A DNA stretch of 64,000 nucleotides from an uncultured Erythrobacter sp. GTDB lineage: Bacteria > Pseudomonadota > Alphaproteobacteria > Sphingomonadales > Sphingomonadaceae. The translations under genes and the position numbers were made by a program. The first letter of the stretch is position 1, and the number at the start of each line of letters is the position of its first letter. Positions 44,295 through 54,115 of the stretch are shown one piece after another. The notes beneath the pieces were generated by a model. It made no database searches, was not told where the DNA came from, and saw only the letters and a program-made list of their open reading frames with translations. The stretch covers positions 186,001 through 250,000 of the forward strand of contig CANNBH010000001.1 of the NCBI GenBank assembly GCA_947502815.1. The letters run 5' to 3'.

Positions 44295-44843
44295 ATGGCT
44301 TCTACTGCAGAAGGTGACCAAGACGGCGTTCGCCGCCGCGACTGGATCCACATTGCAGCGCTCAGCACTGCCGGTGTCGGCGGAGCTTCGGTTCTTTTCC
44401 CGCTGGTTAGCCAAATGGCGCCAACGGCAGACACGCTTGCTGCGAGCACAACCGATGTTGATGTCTCTGGGATTGAGCCGGGCCAATCGATCAAAGCAAC
44501 TTTCCGCGATCAACCGCTGTTTGTTAAGCGTTTGACGGCCGATGAAATCGCCGAAGCGCAAGCCGAAGACAGCGCCGATATGCGCGATCCGCAAACTTTG
44601 GCGGACCGTTTGGGTGAAGATAATGCCGACATCCTGGTTAATCTGGGCGTGTGCACCCACCTTGGTTGTGTGCCGCTTGGCGCTGGAGAAGGTGAAGATA
44701 AGGGCGAATTTGGCGGGTATTTCTGCCCTTGCCACGGTTCGCACTACGATGTCGCTGGGCGCATCCGCAAAGGCCCCGCGCCGACCAACCTTGCCGTGCC
44801 AGAATTTGAATTCGCATCAGAAACCGTCATTCGGGTCGGGTAA
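44295..44843 (+). CDS. petA: ubiquinol-cytochrome c reductase iron-sulfur subunit (Rieske)
   Basis: A 182-residue bc1 Rieske protein. A twin-arginine-type motif (RRRDWIHIAAL) leads into the N-terminal membrane anchor, and the [2Fe-2S] ligands are Cys120, His122 in CTHLGC and Cys144, His147 in CPCHGSH, with disulfide cysteines 125 and 146. It takes electrons from ubiquinol and passes them to cytochrome c1 in the inner membrane. First gene of petABC. Confidence 0.97.
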   Translation: MASTAEGDQDGVRRRDWIHIAALSTAGVGGASVLFPLVSQMAPTADTLAASTTDVDVSGIEPGQSIKATFRDQPLFVKRLTADEIAEAQAEDSADMRDPQTLADRLGEDNADILVNLGVCTHLGCVPLGAGEGEDKGEFGGYFCPCHGSHYDVAGRIRKGPAPTNLAVPEFEFASETVIRVG

Positions 44844-44911
44844 CCGCCTGCATTTGACTGCGTAAATTGTATAGTGGCGTAAATCCACGCTGAGAGATCA
44901 GAGAGAACATC

Positions 44912-46210
44912 ATGAGTTTCGCCTGGGCAAAACAATATGAGCCAAAGACTCCATTCACAAAGTGGATGGATGAAAAATTGCCGTTGCCTCGGTTGGTCTA
45001 CAGCGCGGTTGGCGCAGGCTATCCGGTTCCGCGCAATTTGAACTATATGTGGAATTTCGGCGTTCTCGCTGGCTTCTGCTTGGTGTTGCAAATCGTAACC
45101 GGCGTCGTCTTAGCGATGCATTACGCTTCCAACACCGAAGTCGCCTTTGCTCAAACAGAGCACATTATGCGCAACGTTTCTTACGGTTGGATGATGCGGT
45201 ATGCGCACGCCAACGGCGCAAGCTTCTTCTTCATCGTGATTTACCTCCATATTTTTCGCGGGTTCTACTTCTCGTCTTACAAGGCGCCGCGCGAAATGAT
45301 TTGGCTGCTTGGCGTGGTCATCTTCCTGTTGATGATGGCAACCGCGTTTATGGGCTACGTGCTCCCATGGGGGCAAATGAGCTTCTGGGGCGCGAAGGTG
45401 ATCACCGGCCTGTTTGGCGCGATCCCACTGGTGGGTGAGACTTTGCAAACATGGCTCGTCGGCGGCTTTGCCCCGAACGATTCCACGCTTAACCGCTTCT
45501 TCTCGCTCCACTTCCTGCTGCCATTCGTGATCGCGGGCGTTGTGATCTTGCACATTTGGGCGCTGCACATTCCGGGTTCTTCGAACCCGACCGGCGTCGA
45601 AGTGAAGAAGGAAAGCGATACGGTTCCATTCCACCCTTACTACACATCGAAAGATGGTTTCGGGCTGGGCGTGTTCCTGATCCTGTTCACCTTTATGGTT
45701 TTCTTCCTCCCCAACACTTTGGGTCACCCAGACAATTACATCGAAGCCAATCCGCTTTCGACACCGGCGCATATCGTTCCTGAGTGGTACTTCTTGCCAT
45801 TCTACGCGATCTTGCGTGCGTTCACCGGCGACCTTGCGCTGTTTGGTGTGACGCTGGTTCCGGCGAAATTGCTGGGTGTGATTGGCATGTTCGGCTCGAT
45901 CCTGGTCTGGTTCTTCCTGCCATGGCTCGACAAGAGCCCGGTTCGCTCCGGCAACTACCGTCCATTGTTCAAGAAATTCTTTTGGTTCGGTCTGGTCCCA
46001 ACCATGATCATCTTGACGATTTGCGGCGGCCTTCCGGCTGAGGAACCCTATGTTGTGCTTAGCCAGATCGCGACGGCGTATTATTTCCTTCACTTCCTGG
46101 TGATCCTGCCGATCGTCAGTCAGATTGAAATTCCTAAACCATTGCCGTTCTCCATCACCGAAGCGGTGCTTGGTAAGGATGACGACGGTGCGGCGCAGCC
46201 GGCTGAATAA
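44912..46210 (+). CDS. petB: ubiquinol-cytochrome c reductase cytochrome b subunit
   Basis: A 432-residue cytochrome b. Heme-binding histidine pairs lie in the conserved helices B and D ([16 protein letters not shown]: [27 protein letters not shown], and [19 protein letters not shown]). The Qo-site PEWYF motif is present as [10 protein letters not shown]. It carries the two b-hemes and both quinone sites of complex III. GAGAGAAC precedes ATG 44912. It is 68 bases after petA. Confidence 0.97.
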   Translation: MSFAWAKQYEPKTPFTKWMDEKLPLPRLVYSAVGAGYPVPRNLNYMWNFGVLAGFCLVLQIVTGVVLAMHYASNTEVAFAQTEHIMRNVSYGWMMRYAHANGASFFFIVIYLHIFRGFYFSSYKAPREMIWLLGVVIFLLMMATAFMGYVLPWGQMSFWGAKVITGLFGAIPLVGETLQTWLVGGFAPNDSTLNRFFSLHFLLPFVIAGVVILHIWALHIPGSSNPTGVEVKKESDTVPFHPYYTSKDGFGLGVFLILFTFMVFFLPNTLGHPDNYIEANPLSTPAHIVPEWYFLPFYAILRAFTGDLALFGVTLVPAKLLGVIGMFGSILVWFFLPWLDKSPVRSGNYRPLFKKFFWFGLVPTMIILTICGGLPAEEPYVVLSQIATAYYFLHFLVILPIVSQIEIPKPLPFSITEAVLGKDDDGAAQPAE

Positions 46211-46259
46211 GAACAAACGACGCTGTTTAACTGACCCGATAACGAGAAAGAGTTAGGTC

Positions 46260-47108
46260 ATGACCATTCGACTTGGAGGCATCATCGTAGGCCTCGGCCT
46301 CACCGCAGTATTGCTGTTGTGGTCGCTCCTGCCCGGCGTGCTGAATTTCGCGCTTCCCGAGAAGCCTGATTATTACGCGTTTCAGGAAGAGAACATCGCA
46401 CCTGAAGAGGGCTTTTCTTTTGAAGGCCCAGTCGGGACGTGGGACGTCGCTCAATTGCAGCGCGGCTATCAGGTTTACAAAGAAGTTTGTGCAGCCTGCC
46501 ACAGTCTGAAGTATGTTGCGTTCCGCAACCTCGAAGAGCTTGCTTACACGGAAGCAGAAGTGCGCGCCGAAGCGGCGGCATGGACTGTTCCCGGCATCAA
46601 TCCAGAAACGGGCGAAACCACCACGCGCCCTGGATTGCCAACCGACCAGTTCCCAAGCCCTTACCAAAACGACGTTGCAGCGCGCGCTGCCAACAACAAT
46701 GCCATTCCGCCTGATCTTTCGTTGATGACGAAGGCCCGCAAGGACGGCACCAACTATGTTTATTCGTTGATGATGGGATACGTTGATCCGGATCCCGCCG
46801 ATCAGGCGCTCTCGCCTGAGTTTGAGACCCCAGAAGGTCTCTATTTCAACGAGCATTTCTACAACATCAACATCGCAATGGCTCCGCAGCTTACGCCTGA
46901 TCGGGTCAGCTATTCCGATGGCACCGAAGCCTCGGTTGAAAATATGGCGGCTGATATCGCGGCATTCCTGACATGGACCGCAGAACCTTCACTGGTTGAG
47001 CGCAAGCAAACCGGTTGGTTCGTGATCGGCTTCTTGTTGTTTGCGACGTTCTTGGCCTTCCTGTCCTACAAACAAATCTGGGCAGGTATGAAGCCAAAGA
47101 AGAAATAA
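46260..47108 (+). CDS. petC: ubiquinol-cytochrome c reductase cytochrome c1 subunit
   Basis: A 282-residue cytochrome c1. The N-terminal hydrophobic leader precedes the heme attachment site CAACHS (Cys77, Cys80, His81), the distal Met lies in NIAMAPQL, and a C-terminal anchor helix runs FVIGFLLFATFLAFLS to KPKKK. It passes electrons to cytochrome c in the periplasm. It closes the petABC operon, with a strong terminator 25 bases after the stop. Confidence 0.97.
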   Translation: MTIRLGGIIVGLGLTAVLLLWSLLPGVLNFALPEKPDYYAFQEENIAPEEGFSFEGPVGTWDVAQLQRGYQVYKEVCAACHSLKYVAFRNLEELAYTEAEVRAEAAAWTVPGINPETGETTTRPGLPTDQFPSPYQNDVAARAANNNAIPPDLSLMTKARKDGTNYVYSLMMGYVDPDPADQALSPEFETPEGLYFNEHFYNINIAMAPQLTPDRVSYSDGTEASVENMAADIAAFLTWTAEPSLVERKQTGWFVIGFLLFATFLAFLSYKQIWAGMKPKKK

Positions 47109-47132
47109 GCGCTGCCCACGGGTAGAGTTTTC

Positions 47133-47170
47133 AAAACGCCCCATCATCGGTTAGCGATGGTGGGGCGTTT
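47133..47170 (+). terminator. strong hairpin terminator after petC
   Basis: AAAACGCCCCATCATCG (47133-47149) and its near-perfect complement (47155-47170) form a 16-bp stem with one wobble and a GTTAG loop, ending in GTTT. Because it begins in an A-run and ends in a T-run, it may work in both directions, though no convergent gene is present. It separates petABC from apt. Confidence 0.85.
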
Positions 47171-47196
47171 GTGATTTTGAACGACTGGAGAAGCCT

Positions 47197-47748
47197 GTGA
47201 GTGCGACCATGATGACCCCCGACGCGCTCAAATCGCTCATTCGCACTGTTCCTGATTTCCCTGAGCCCGGCATTCAGTTTCGCGACATCACCACTTTGAT
47301 CGGCGATGGCGAAGGTTTGGCGGCGAGCGTGCATCATCTCGCAGAAATGGCAGCCGCGATTGGCGCGCAGAAAATCGCCGGGATGGAGGCGCGCGGCTTT
47401 ATCTTTGGCGCGGCAGTGGCGGTCCAATTGGGGGTCGGCTTTGTCCCGGTGCGCAAACCGGGAAAGCTGCCGATTAAAACCATCGGGGTTGATTATGCCT
47501 TGGAATACGGGACCGACCGACTTGAAATGGATCCCGATGCCGTTGGCGCAGGAGAGCGGGTGGTGATCGTTGATGATTTGATCGCAACCGGCGGGACCGC
47601 GCTTGCGGCGACGCAATTGCTGCGCAAGGCCGGTGCTGATGTGTCAGATGCAGTGTTTGTGATCGATCTGCCTGATCTTGGCGGCGCACAAAAACTGCGC
47701 GATGCTGGTGTCACGGTTGGGGCATTGATGCAGTTTGACGGCGATTGA
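47197..47748 (+). CDS. apt: adenine phosphoribosyltransferase
   Basis: A 183-residue Apt. The PRPP-binding motif VVIVDDLIATGGTA is complete, and MEARGFIFG and RKPGKLP are the other Apt signatures. It makes AMP from adenine and PRPP. GTG 47197 has GGAG six bases before; ATG 47209 and 47212 are alternatives. Placement just after the bc1 operon is common in Sphingomonads but there is a terminator between them, so it has its own promoter. Confidence 0.95.
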   Translation: MSATMMTPDALKSLIRTVPDFPEPGIQFRDITTLIGDGEGLAASVHHLAEMAAAIGAQKIAGMEARGFIFGAAVAVQLGVGFVPVRKPGKLPIKTIGVDYALEYGTDRLEMDPDAVGAGERVVIVDDLIATGGTALAATQLLRKAGADVSDAVFVIDLPDLGGAQKLRDAGVTVGALMQFDGD

Positions 47749-47826
47749 TCGGTGCAATCCGCTTTGATGGCACAGCTGCTCAGCCATCCCTCGCTATCGG
47801 CTTGCTGATGATGCTAGGCCAATAAG

Positions 47827-49683
47827 ATGTCTATGGAATCGGAAGCCATTGTCATCGCCGTTGTCGGCACCCTAGGCATTGGGGCACAATGGGTCGCGTG
47901 GCGCACGGGCTGGCCCGCCATTGTGTTGATGCTGGCTGCCGGATTTATCGCGGGGCCAATCACCGGCTTAATCGATCCAGAGGCGGCCTTTGGCGACATG
48001 CTTGATCCGATGATCAGCGTCGGAGTTGCTCTCATCCTGTTCGAAGGAGGACTAAGCCTCGACCTGCGCGAACTGCGACATTCGGGCAAAGCGGTGATGC
48101 GATTGGCGACTGTCGGGGTGCTTGTCGGATGGGCGCTGGGTTCGCTTGCAGGCTTTTACATCGCGGGCCTTGTCTGGCCGGTGGCGGTCCTGTTTGGCGG
48201 CATCTTGATCGTTACGGGGCCAACGGTGGTTATCCCGCTGCTGCGCCAAGCAAACATTCAAACCCGCCCCAATTCGATCCTCAAATGGGAGGGGATCGTC
48301 AACGATCCCACGGGCGCATTGTGCGCGGTGATCGCCTATGAATATTTCCACCGGGTCAATGAATTCCCCGATGCGACGCTGGTTGATGTGGTGCCGCCTT
48401 TGATTATCTCGGCGGTCCTCGCAGGCTTGATCGGATATGGAGCAGCGCGGGTGATCGCGTTCCTATTCCCTCGCGGCGCGATCCCGGAATATCTCAAAGT
48501 CCCCGTCCTCTTCACGGTCGTTATTGCGGTTTTCGTGTTCACCAATCAGATTGAGCATGAGGCCGGCCTGGTCGCTGTCACCGTCATGGGGATCACGTTG
48601 GCCAACCGCGATGTGTCGAGCATCCGGTCGATCCACCCGTTCAAAGAAAATGTGGCGATCCTGCTTGTCTCCGGCATTTTCATTTTGCTGTCCTCATCGC
48701 TCAAATGGGAAGAGCTCACCTATCTTCAAACGAGCATCCGCCCGCTGCTGTTCCTGCTCGCGCTGCTTTTCCTTGTGCGCCCAGCAACCGTCTTAATCAG
48801 CCTGTTGGGCACAGACATCCCGTGGAATGAGCGGTTGTTCGTGGCATGGATCGCCCCGCGCGGCATTGTGTTGGTGGCGATCTCTGGTCTGTTTGCATTG
48901 CGACTTGATGAGCTGGGGATTGCAGGCGGTCAGCTGCTGATTGGCCTCAGTTTTGCGGTCGTGGTGATCACCGTCATCGCGCATGGCTTTACTATCAATC
49001 TTGCCGCCAGATGGCTGGGCGTGAAGGGCACATCGCGGCCCGGCCTATTGATCGTCGGGTCGACACCGTGGACGATTGAATTGGCGAAACAGCTGGAGGC
49101 GGTCAAAACGCCGGTGATGATCGTCGATCCCAGTTGGCAAAGCCTAAGCGCTGCGCGGCGCGAGGGATTGCCGTTCTATCACGGCGAAATTTTGAACGAG
49201 GCGACGGAGCACAACCTCGACCTGTCGCCATTTCAGGCGCTGGTCGCGGCAACCGATAATGAGGCGTATAACGCGCTGGTCTGCAATGAATTTGCGCATG
49301 AGATAGGGCGGGATTCGGTGTATCAATTGGGCGAAGACACAGAGGGTGAAAACCGCCACGCGCTGCCTGATAGCATTCGCGGCCGGGCGTTGTTCGAAGC
49401 CGGGTTTGGCGTCACCGATGTGAATGAACGCCAAAGCCAGGGGTGGGTCTTTAAGAAGACCAAACTGTCCGAAGAATTTGATTTTGAAAACGCCATTGAA
49501 AAACTGCCCGATAGCGCCGCAATGCTGCTGCTGGTGCGTGACACCGGGGCGCTGCGTTTCTTCACTCACGCTGCCAAACCTGAGCCGCGTGCAGGCGATA
49601 CGATCATCAGTTTTGCTCCCACGCGCCTGAAACAGCCGGAGAGCGCTCGCAATGCCGAACCGGCCAAGCCGCACTTGCGGTAA
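47827..49683 (+). CDS. CPA-type Na+/H+ antiporter with C-terminal TrkA-N-like domain
   Basis: A 618-residue protein with 12 or so membrane helices (GIGAQWVAWRTGWPAIVLML onward) and the ion-binding IVNDPTGAL helix (Asn-Asp). From about residue 400 a Rossmann-like RCK/TrkA-N domain (LLIVGSTPWTIELAKQL, MIVDPSW) and a TrkA-C-like domain follow, which may sense nucleotides. It exchanges Na+ or K+ for H+. The gene lies between apt and an OmpA-like lipoprotein, each separately expressed. Confidence 0.93.
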   Translation: MSMESEAIVIAVVGTLGIGAQWVAWRTGWPAIVLMLAAGFIAGPITGLIDPEAAFGDMLDPMISVGVALILFEGGLSLDLRELRHSGKAVMRLATVGVLVGWALGSLAGFYIAGLVWPVAVLFGGILIVTGPTVVIPLLRQANIQTRPNSILKWEGIVNDPTGALCAVIAYEYFHRVNEFPDATLVDVVPPLIISAVLAGLIGYGAARVIAFLFPRGAIPEYLKVPVLFTVVIAVFVFTNQIEHEAGLVAVTVMGITLANRDVSSIRSIHPFKENVAILLVSGIFILLSSSLKWEELTYLQTSIRPLLFLLALLFLVRPATVLISLLGTDIPWNERLFVAWIAPRGIVLVAISGLFALRLDELGIAGGQLLIGLSFAVVVITVIAHGFTINLAARWLGVKGTSRPGLLIVGSTPWTIELAKQLEAVKTPVMIVDPSWQSLSAARREGLPFYHGEILNEATEHNLDLSPFQALVAATDNEAYNALVCNEFAHEIGRDSVYQLGEDTEGENRHALPDSIRGRALFEAGFGVTDVNERQSQGWVFKKTKLSEEFDFENAIEKLPDSAAMLLLVRDTGALRFFTHAAKPEPRAGDTIISFAPTRLKQPESARNAEPAKPHLR

Positions 49684-49709
49684 ACATGCGCATATATCGA
49701 GAGGATCCA

Positions 49710-50330
49710 ATGCCACATTCCCGCTTTATTCCTGCAGCGATCGTTTTGATTGGCGCAATTGGTCTGGCCGGTTGCAACGCGAAAGTGCCCGCCGAAGGGG
49801 GCAGCGATGGCGGCGAAGACACCAGCGCCGTCCAAGGAGTTGAGGCCAGCGCCTCACCAAACCCCGATGCAGAGCCAAGCGAGGCTGTGTCGATCCTGCG
49901 CCCTGATATCGAGCAACCCGAACCCCCAAAGCGGCGGCTAGAGGCACTCAACGCCGCGATTGGCTTTCCAAACGGCGGGGCTGAATTGGATGAGGCGGCT
50001 GGAGCGCAGCTTCAGGACATAGCGGCGTCGGAGCAAATTGCGCTTGGCGGGCCGATTGTCCTGCGCGGTCACAGCGACGCTGGCGGCAGTGACGCAGCCA
50101 ACGAACGCGCATCGCAAGCGCGCGCTTTATCGGTTGCCGAATGGTTGATCGCACAAGGGATCGATTCGGACCGGATAGATGTGATCGTGTTCGGCGAACA
50201 GAACCCGGTTCAACCCAATGCGCTGCCCGATGGCTCTCCCAATGAGGAAGGGCGCGCGGCCAATCGCCGGGTCGAAATTTCGATTGTGCCCCCGGCGCAG
50301 GACGCAGGCTCAGCCGAGCCCGGCGACTAA
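49710..50330 (+). CDS. OmpA-family lipoprotein
   Basis: A 206-residue lipoprotein: the leader ends in IGLAGC (lipidated Cys22), an acidic linker of about 50 residues follows, and a C-terminal OmpA domain has IVLRGHSDAGGSDAANERAS, LSVAEWL and NRRVEISI (peptidoglycan-binding fold). Start ATG 49710 has GAGGATCC as ribosome site. It tethers outer membrane to peptidoglycan. Its end overlaps the convergent cysQ by 21 bases. Confidence 0.93.
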   Translation: MPHSRFIPAAIVLIGAIGLAGCNAKVPAEGGSDGGEDTSAVQGVEASASPNPDAEPSEAVSILRPDIEQPEPPKRRLEALNAAIGFPNGGAELDEAAGAQLQDIAASEQIALGGPIVLRGHSDAGGSDAANERASQARALSVAEWLIAQGIDSDRIDVIVFGEQNPVQPNALPDGSPNEEGRAANRRVEISIVPPAQDAGSAEPGD

Positions 50331-51074
50331 CTCCAACACTTTGTCGGCATATTCCGGGCGGCAGATCAGCAGGTCGGGCAGGTAGGTGTTTGCTTGGTTG
50401 TAGCGCAGCGGTGATCCGTCGATGCGCGAACAATGCAAACCGTGGGCAAGCGCGACTGCAACCGGCGCGCAGCTGTCCCATTCATATTGCCCGCCTGAAT
50501 GGAGATAAATCTCTGCTTTGCCGCGAACCACCGTCATCGCTTTGGCGCCTGCGCTGCCCATAGGCACCAGCTCTCCGTCCAAAGCTTCGCAGACCGCCAC
50601 AGCCTCTTTCGCAGGGCGCGAACGGCTGACGAGGAAGCGCGGTTTTGGCGCTGCAGGTGTGAGCGGGCTTGCCTGATCGCTTCGGACAACAACACCGCCA
50701 TTCAATCCAGGAAGCGCGACGGCGCCTGTGGTGGCAACGCCGTCTATCGACAGGCCGACATGGACCGCCCAGTCTTCGCGCCCTTCGCCATATTCGCGGG
50801 TGCCATCGACGGGATCGACGATCCAAACCCGGTTTTGCAAGCAGCGCGCCTGTTTTTGGGCCGGATCGTCCTTTTCCTCTTCGGACAGCAATCCGTCGCC
50901 GGGCCGCGCCGCACGCAGCGCATGGCACAAAAATTCATTCGCGGTCGCATCGCCGGCGCTGCCTAACGCCTTGCCTTCAAACACCCTTGCCTCGCGCACA
51001 GTGACCAAAAGCTGCCCCGCAACCTTGGCCAAATGCGCGGCCAGCTCTGCATCATTCATATCATTTTCGCTCAT
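50310..51074 (-). CDS. cysQ: 3'(2'),5'-bisphosphate nucleotidase CysQ
   Basis: A 254-residue inositol-monophosphatase-fold enzyme. VWIVDPVDGTREY carries the metal-binding DPxDGT, and YEWDSCAPVAVA the second WDxxAP block. It hydrolyses PAP formed during sulfate assimilation. GTG 51083 (four-base overlap with the cysNC stop) or ATG 51074 may be the start. It is the last gene of the cysD-cysNC-cysQ operon and converges on the OmpA-like gene. Confidence 0.95.
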   Translation of the reverse strand: MSENDMNDAELAAHLAKVAGQLLVTVREARVFEGKALGSAGDATANEFLCHALRAARPGDGLLSEEEKDDPAQKQARCLQNRVWIVDPVDGTREYGEGREDWAVHVGLSIDGVATTGAVALPGLNGGVVVRSDQASPLTPAAPKPRFLVSRSRPAKEAVAVCEALDGELVPMGSAGAKAMTVVRGKAEIYLHSGGQYEWDSCAPVAVALAHGLHCSRIDGSPLRYNQANTYLPDLLICRPEYADKVLELVAGLG

Positions 51075-51079
51075 CGCGC

Positions 51080-52996
51080 TCACTTTAGCGGCATGATCTG
51101 GGTGATGATATATTCCGCCGCCTCAACCGGCGTCATATCAACCGTGTTGACGCGAATTTCGGGCGTTTCTGGCGCTTCGTAAGGGCTATCGATGCCGGTG
51201 AAGTTCTTAAGCTCCCCATCGCGTGCCTTTTTGTACAAACCCTTCACATCGCGCGCTTCGGCCACGTCCAACGGAGTGTCCACAAACACTTCGACAAATT
51301 CGCCTTTGGGCAGCATTTCGCGGACCATTTGGCGTTCCGCACGGAATGGCGAGATAAAGGCGGTGAGCACGATTAGGCCAGCATCCGCCATCAATTTGGC
51401 GACCTCACCAATGCGCCGGATATTCTCAATCCGGTCGGTTTCAGTGAAACCCAAATCCTTGTTAAGGCCGTGCCGCACATTGTCCCCATCGAGCAAGAAT
51501 GTGTGACGGTTCATGAGCGCCAATTGCTTTTCAACCTCATTTGCGATGGTCGATTTCCCTGACCCAGACAGCCCCGTAAACCACAAGATGCGCGGCTTCT
51601 GGTTCTTCATCGCGGAATGATCGTCGCGGGTGATCGTCGTTGGCTGCCAATGCACATTTTGCGCGCGGCGCAGGCTGAACTCGATCATCCCTGCCGCTAC
51701 GGTCGCATTGGTGAATTTGTCGATCAGGATAAAGCCGCCCAAATCGCGGCTTTTGGCATAGGGTTCAAAGGTGATCGGCCGATCGGTGGCAAACTCTGCC
51801 ACGCCGATGGAGTTCAATTCCAGCGTTCTCGCCGCAAGATGATCGAGGCTGTTCACATCGATCTCATATTTGGGTTGTTGCACGGTCGCGGTGACCATTT
51901 GGCTGCCCAGTTTTAGCCAATATCCCCGTCCGGGTTTCAGCGCGGTTTCATCCATCCAAACAAGGGTGGAACAGAATTGGTCAGAGGCTTCGGGCGGATC
52001 GCCTGCCGCTGCGATCACGTCGCCCCGGCTGCAATCAACCTCATCTGTCAAAGTGATCGTGACCGATTGGCCTGCGACCGCTTCGTCCAAATCGCCGTCA
52101 AAAGTGCTGATGGTTTTGACCGTGCTGGTCTTGCCCGCCGGCACGATGCGCACCGGATCGCCGGGTTTCACAATGCCGCCGGTGATTTGACCGGCAAAGC
52201 CGCGAAAATCGAGGTTGGGCCGGTTCACCCATTGCACCGGCATCCGGAAAGTCCGCTCCTGCGCGGCTGTGTTGCCGACTTCGACGGTTTCCAAATGTTC
52301 GATCAGCGCCGGGCCAGAATACCACGGCGTTTGGGAGGAGGGGGATGCAGTGATGTTGTCACCTTTGAACCCTGAAATCGGGATCGCGGTGAACCGCTCA
52401 ATGCCGGCTTCACTGGCAAAGGCCGTGTAGTCGGCAACAATCTGGTCAAACGTTGCCTGATCGTAATCGACCAGATCCATCTTGTTCACCGCCAGAACCA
52501 AATGTTTGATGCCCAGCAGATGGACTAGATAGGAATGCCGCCGCGTTTGCTGCAGCACGCCCTTGCGCGCATCGATAAGGATCACGGCCAGATCGGCGGT
52601 CGATGCGCCTGTCACCATATTGCGGGTGTATTGTTCATGCCCGGGCGTGTCGGCGACGATGAATTTGCGTTTTTCGGTTGTGAAGAAACGATAGGCAACA
52701 TCAATGGTGATGCCCTGTTCACGCTCTGCGGCGAGGCCATCGACCAGCAGCGCAAAGTCAATCTCATCGCCTTGCGTTCCGTGTTTGGCGCTGTCGCTTT
52801 CCAAAACGGCCAATTGATCTTCAAAGATCATTTTGGAATCGTAAAGCAACCGCCCAATCAGGGTGGATTTGCCGTCATCCACGCTGCCGCAGGTGATAAA
52901 GCGCAGCAGGCTTTTGTGCTGATGCTGGTCCAGATAGGCATCGATGTCTTCGGAAATCAGCGCGTCGGTTTGGAAGCTGGAATCTTGAGCGGTCAT
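51080..52996 (-). CDS. cysNC: bifunctional sulfate adenylyltransferase subunit 1 / adenylylsulfate kinase CysNC
   Basis: A 638-residue fusion. The first 430 residues are the CysN GTPase: [14 protein letters not shown] (P-loop), [18 protein letters not shown], then two beta-barrel domains. The last 180 are the APS kinase: [14 protein letters not shown] and DGDNVRHGL. The fusion is usual in alphaproteobacteria. It drives ATP sulfurylase with CysD, then makes PAPS. Its ATG overlaps the cysD stop (TGATG). Confidence 0.97.
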   Translation of the reverse strand: MTAQDSSFQTDALISEDIDAYLDQHQHKSLLRFITCGSVDDGKSTLIGRLLYDSKMIFEDQLAVLESDSAKHGTQGDEIDFALLVDGLAAEREQGITIDVAYRFFTTEKRKFIVADTPGHEQYTRNMVTGASTADLAVILIDARKGVLQQTRRHSYLVHLLGIKHLVLAVNKMDLVDYDQATFDQIVADYTAFASEAGIERFTAIPISGFKGDNITASPSSQTPWYSGPALIEHLETVEVGNTAAQERTFRMPVQWVNRPNLDFRGFAGQITGGIVKPGDPVRIVPAGKTSTVKTISTFDGDLDEAVAGQSVTITLTDEVDCSRGDVIAAAGDPPEASDQFCSTLVWMDETALKPGRGYWLKLGSQMVTATVQQPKYEIDVNSLDHLAARTLELNSIGVAEFATDRPITFEPYAKSRDLGGFILIDKFTNATVAAGMIEFSLRRAQNVHWQPTTITRDDHSAMKNQKPRILWFTGLSGSGKSTIANEVEKQLALMNRHTFLLDGDNVRHGLNKDLGFTETDRIENIRRIGEVAKLMADAGLIVLTAFISPFRAERQMVREMLPKGEFVEVFVDTPLDVAEARDVKGLYKKARDGELKNFTGIDSPYEAPETPEIRVNTVDMTPVEAAEYIITQIMPLK

Positions 52997-53898
52997 CAGA
53001 AATACCCCTCTTGCTTCTTGTCTTCCATCGAAGCCGATTGTCCCTTGTCGATGGCGCGGCCTTGCCTTTCCGATCCGGTGGCAAGCAGCATTTCCTGAAT
53101 GATGAGGTTCATATCAGTGGCCTCACTCTCAGTCGCGCCGGTTAGGGGATAGCAGCCCAGAGTGCGGAAACGGACGGATTTGGTCACGGGTTCCTCGCCC
53201 TCTTCGAAGCGGAACCGGTCATCATCGACCACCAAAGTCAGACCATCGCGTTCCACAGTGGGGCGCGGCTGCGACATATAGAGCGGCACGATGTCGATCT
53301 TTTCCAGAGCAATATACTGCCAGATATCAAGCTCGGTCCAATTCGAGATTGGGAAGACGCGGATGCTTTCATCCTTGTCCTTCTTCGCGTTGTAGAGGTT
53401 CCAGAGTTCCGGGCGCTGGTTCTTGGGATCCCAGCGATGCGACGCTGTGCGGAATGAAAACACCCGCTCTTTTGCCCGCGCCTTTTCCTCATCGCGCCGT
53501 CCGCCGCCAAAGGCCGCGTCAAACCCGTGCTTGGTCAATGCCCGCTTCAACGGATCGGTCAGCTGAGCCTGAGAATACAGCGCGCTGCCGGTGTCGAACG
53601 GGTTGATGCCCTGTTCTTCGGCGTCTTCGTTTTGCGCGATGATGAGCTCCAGCCCATATTCCTTCACCGTCTTGTCCCGGTGGTCCAGCAGCGATTGGAA
53701 ATCCCAACCGGAAGCAACATGCAACATCGGGAAGGGCGGTGGCGCAGGGTAGAACGCTTTGCGCGCCAGATGCAGCATGACGGAGCTGTCTTTGCCGACC
53801 GAATACAGCATGACCGGGTTTTCAGCCTCGGCCACGACTTCTCGAAAGATGTGAATGCTCTCGGCTTCTAGCCGCTCAAGATGGGTCAAATTGCGCAT
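52996..53898 (-). CDS. cysD: sulfate adenylyltransferase subunit 2 CysD
   Basis: A 300-residue PP-loop protein. [14 protein letters not shown] is the PP-loop, and [21 protein letters not shown] the conserved substrate block with the C-terminal GCYPLTGA. It forms APS from sulfate and ATP with CysN. One deviation stands out: after FPMLHV the family's DT(T/G)WKF is ASGWDF, losing the aspartate. ATG 53898 is chosen over 53937. It heads the cys operon. Confidence 0.95.
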   Translation of the reverse strand: MRNLTHLERLEAESIHIFREVVAEAENPVMLYSVGKDSSVMLHLARKAFYPAPPPFPMLHVASGWDFQSLLDHRDKTVKEYGLELIIAQNEDAEEQGINPFDTGSALYSQAQLTDPLKRALTKHGFDAAFGGGRRDEEKARAKERVFSFRTASHRWDPKNQRPELWNLYNAKKDKDESIRVFPISNWTELDIWQYIALEKIDIVPLYMSQPRPTVERDGLTLVVDDDRFRFEEGEEPVTKSVRFRTLGCYPLTGATESEATDMNLIIQEMLLATGSERQGRAIDKGQSASMEDKKQEGYF

Positions 53899-53963
53899 GA
53901 CAGTGCAGCTAATGCCCGGTCGATCGAAACAACACAAAGTTTTGTTTGGGGGATGGCAAGCTA

Positions 53964-54037
53964 TGGAGCGGGTAAGGGGAATCGAACCCCTCTAGCCAGC
54001 TTGGAAGGCTGGAGCATTACCACTATGCTATACCCGC
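53964..54037 (-). tRNA. tRNA-Gly (anticodon TCC)
   Basis: 74 bases including encoded CCA. The acceptor arms GCGGGTA and TACCCGC pair fully, the T-loop reads GGTTCGATTCC, the D-loop AGTGGTAA, and the anticodon stem CCAGC/GCTGG encloses CTTCCAA with TCC. It reads GGA and GGG codons. It lies between cysD and the DUF475 gene on the same strand. Confidence 0.97.
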
Positions 54038-54115
54038 CCGCTCTGTGGAGGGAGCCATTGCCACCACCCGCGCCAAACTTCAAGCATTAGTGCGCGCCGG
54101 TGATGGTTGGCGGAT

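Noticed and set aside
45110..46216. 368-codon ORF on the minus strand
   Set aside because: Antisense to cytochrome b; Glu/His/Gln-rich shadow with no domain.
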